Assembly: GCA_030432455.1 (NCBI GenBank)
Contig: JAUIHC010000200.1
Span: forward strand, 1 to 5,900
Source: Phycisphaerae bacterium
GTDB lineage: Bacteria; Planctomycetota; Phycisphaerae; Phycisphaerales; SM1A02
Reading direction: 5' to 3'
DNA: 5,900 nt
This document shows positions 4,538 to 5,900 of the stretch, one piece after another. The translations under genes and the position numbers were made by a program. The stretch's first letter is position 1, and each line of letters opens with the position of its first letter. The notes under the pieces were generated by a model, which was not told the origin of the DNA, searched no databases, and saw only the letters and a list, made by a program, of their open reading frames with translations.

Positions 4538-5900
4538 ATGACCGCCGAAGACCGGAACCACCGCTACGACGCCCGCCTCGCCGACGAGATCGAGTGCCGC
4601 TGGCAGGAGGTGTGGGAACGCGACGGCATCCATCGGGTGCCCAATCCCGGCGATCCGGACTTCGACGCATCGCGACCGAAGTTCTACTGCCTCGACATGT
4701 TTCCGTATCCGTCGGGGGCCGGCCTTCACGTCGGACACCCCGAGGGCTACACCGCGACCGACATCATCTGCCGGCATCGCCGGATGCGGGGGTTCAACGT
4801 CCTGCACCCGATGGGCTTCGACGCGTTCGGACTTCCCGCCGAGCAGTACGCGGTGCAGACCGGCGTGCACCCGCGGGTGACGACGCAGTCGGCGATCGAC
4901 AACTTCCGTCGCCAGCTCAAGCGGTTCGGATTCTCGTACGACTGGTCGCGGGAGTTCGCGACCATCGATCCCGAGTACTACCGCTGGACGCAGTGGATCT
5001 GGCTCAAGGCGTACGACAGCTGGTTCGATCGCACGCTCCAGCGGGCCCGACCGATCTCGGAACTCGTCGCCGGACTCGAGGACGGTTCGATCGTGCTCGA
5101 GGACGCCGACGGCGGTCCCATCGACTGGTCCGCGCTCGACGAGGACGCGCGGCGGCGGACGATCGACGATCGTCGGCTCGCGTATCTCGGGGAGCAGACG
5201 GTCAACTGGTGCCCGAAGCTCGGCACGGTGCTCGCCAACGAGGAGGTCATCGACGGTCGCAGCGAGCGGGGCGGGCATCCGGTCCGTCGCATGCCGCTGC
5301 GTCAGTGGATGTTCCGGATCACCGAGTACGCGCAGCGGCTGCTGGACGATCTCGCCTTCATCGACTGGCCGGAATCGACCCGCACGATGCAGCGGGAGTG
5401 GATCGGCCGGAGCGAGGGCGCGACCATCCGCTTCGAGCTCGAGGGCGGCGGCGAGCCGCTGGTCGTCTTCACCACCCGGCCCGACACGCTCTTCGGGGCG
5501 ACGTACATGGTCGTCGCCCCCGAGCATCCGCTGGTCGATGCGGTGATCGCCGAGGGCGGGATGCCCGAGGTCGCCGCGTACGCCGCGGAGGCCCGCAACC
5601 GAGCCGATGTCGAGCGGATGGCGGACTCGAAGGAGAAGACCGGCGTCTTCACCGGTCGGCACGCGATCAATCCCGCGACCGGCGAGCGGATCCCGATCTG
5701 GACCGCCGACTATGTGCTCGCGGGTTACGGCACCGGGGCGATCATGGCGGTGCCCGCCCACGATCAGCGGGATTTCGAGTTCGCCCGTCGCTTCGACCTT
5801 CCGATCGTGCAGGTCGTCGCCGAGCCGGGGGCGGCGGCCGAGTCGTGCGACGGCTGGAACGAGGCCCGGACCGGCGGCGGGGTCGCGGTCGCCAGTGCGA
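4538..5900 (+). CDS. leuS: Leucyl-tRNA synthetase, N-terminal 454 residues (3' end outside window)
   Basis: LeuRS is a cytoplasmic class I synthetase that charges tRNA-Leu and edits mischarged products. The start is well fixed: an in-frame TGA at 4523-4525 lies just upstream, ATG 4538 is the first start after it, and the next in-frame Met is residue 54, inside the catalytic core. A weak GGA (4528-4530) is the only ribosome-binding-site candidate. The frame is open to the window end. Visible are the HIGH-type motif HVGH (64-67) in DMFPYPSGAGLHVGH, HPMGFDAFGLPAEQYA (90-105), and the CP1 editing-domain threonine-rich motif FTTRPDTLFG (311-320) with T317 matching the E. coli specificity threonine T252. 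YGTGAIMAVPAHDQRD (397-412) follows, with D412 matching the editing aspartate D345. The KMSKS loop and anticodon-binding domain are beyond the window. Relative to E. coli and Thermus LeuRS there is an insertion of about 50 residues (roughly 163-215) before NWCPKLGTVLANEEV. The zinc-knuckle region keeps only C225. Confidence 0.96.
   Translation, partial: MTAEDRNHRYDARLADEIECRWQEVWERDGIHRVPNPGDPDFDASRPKFYCLDMFPYPSGAGLHVGHPEGYTATDIICRHRRMRGFNVLHPMGFDAFGLPAEQYAVQTGVHPRVTTQSAIDNFRRQLKRFGFSYDWSREFATIDPEYYRWTQWIWLKAYDSWFDRTLQRARPISELVAGLEDGSIVLEDADGGPIDWSALDEDARRRTIDDRRLAYLGEQTVNWCPKLGTVLANEEVIDGRSERGGHPVRRMPLRQWMFRITEYAQRLLDDLAFIDWPESTRTMQREWIGRSEGATIRFELEGGGEPLVVFTTRPDTLFGATYMVVAPEHPLVDAVIAEGGMPEVAAYAAEARNRADVERMADSKEKTGVFTGRHAINPATGERIPIWTADYVLAGYGTGAIMAVPAHDQRDFEFARRFDLPIVQVVAEPGAAAESCDGWNEARTGGGVAVASA

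Noticed and set aside
3036..4541. A 501-codon plus-strand frame overlapping folC and its 3' spacer
   Set aside because: It is an out-of-frame shadow of folC with Arg-rich composition and no motifs.
4277..5761. A 494-codon minus-strand frame opposite leuS
   Set aside because: It is antisense to clear LeuRS catalytic and editing motifs and its translation has no recognisable domain.

Overview
The window is a gene-dense, high-GC (roughly 70%) bacterial chromosome segment with four genes, all on the + strand. Gene order, GC content and the form of leucyl-tRNA synthetase (a roughly 50-residue insertion before the editing domain and a zinc knuckle without its cysteines) suggest a Planctomycetota-like bacterium, perhaps of the Phycisphaerae. 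That assignment is inference and moderately confident at best. No mobile element, CRISPR array, tRNA or rRNA gene is visible.

Layout: (1) 1-1772, the C-terminal two-thirds of the DEAH-box helicase HrpB, whose N-terminus lies before the window. (2) 1845-2690, a 281-residue protein that I do not recognise; its middle part has a predicted order of strands and helices like a thioredoxin fold, but no CxxC. (3) 2761-4374, a complete FolC (folylpolyglutamate/dihydrofolate synthase, Mur-ligase family) with an unusual basic, low-complexity N-terminal tail of about 84 residues. (4) 4538-5900, the first 454 residues of leucyl-tRNA synthetase (LeuS), which runs off the end of the window.

The spacers are 72, 70 and 163 bases and each holds its own promoter-like elements, so the genes look like separately transcribed neighbours rather than one operon. 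The genes do not form an obvious pathway: RNA helicase, unknown, folate polyglutamylation and tRNA charging. The most informative non-coding region is 2689-2760, which is only about 47% GC. It carries two adjacent perfect inverted repeats and a well-spaced sigma-70-like promoter whose -10 box ends 8 bases before the folC ATG, suggesting a leaderless or nearly leaderless mRNA. The same 10-mer, TCGCTACACT, supplies the -10 box upstream of genes 2 and 3.

One window-wide signal is not explained by any gene: GATC is several-fold over-represented, and aspartate is written GAT mostly when the next base is C and GAC otherwise. I see no convincing new multi-gene system here. The leads worth following are the unknown gene, the FolC tail, the folC promoter with its dyads, and the GATC bias.
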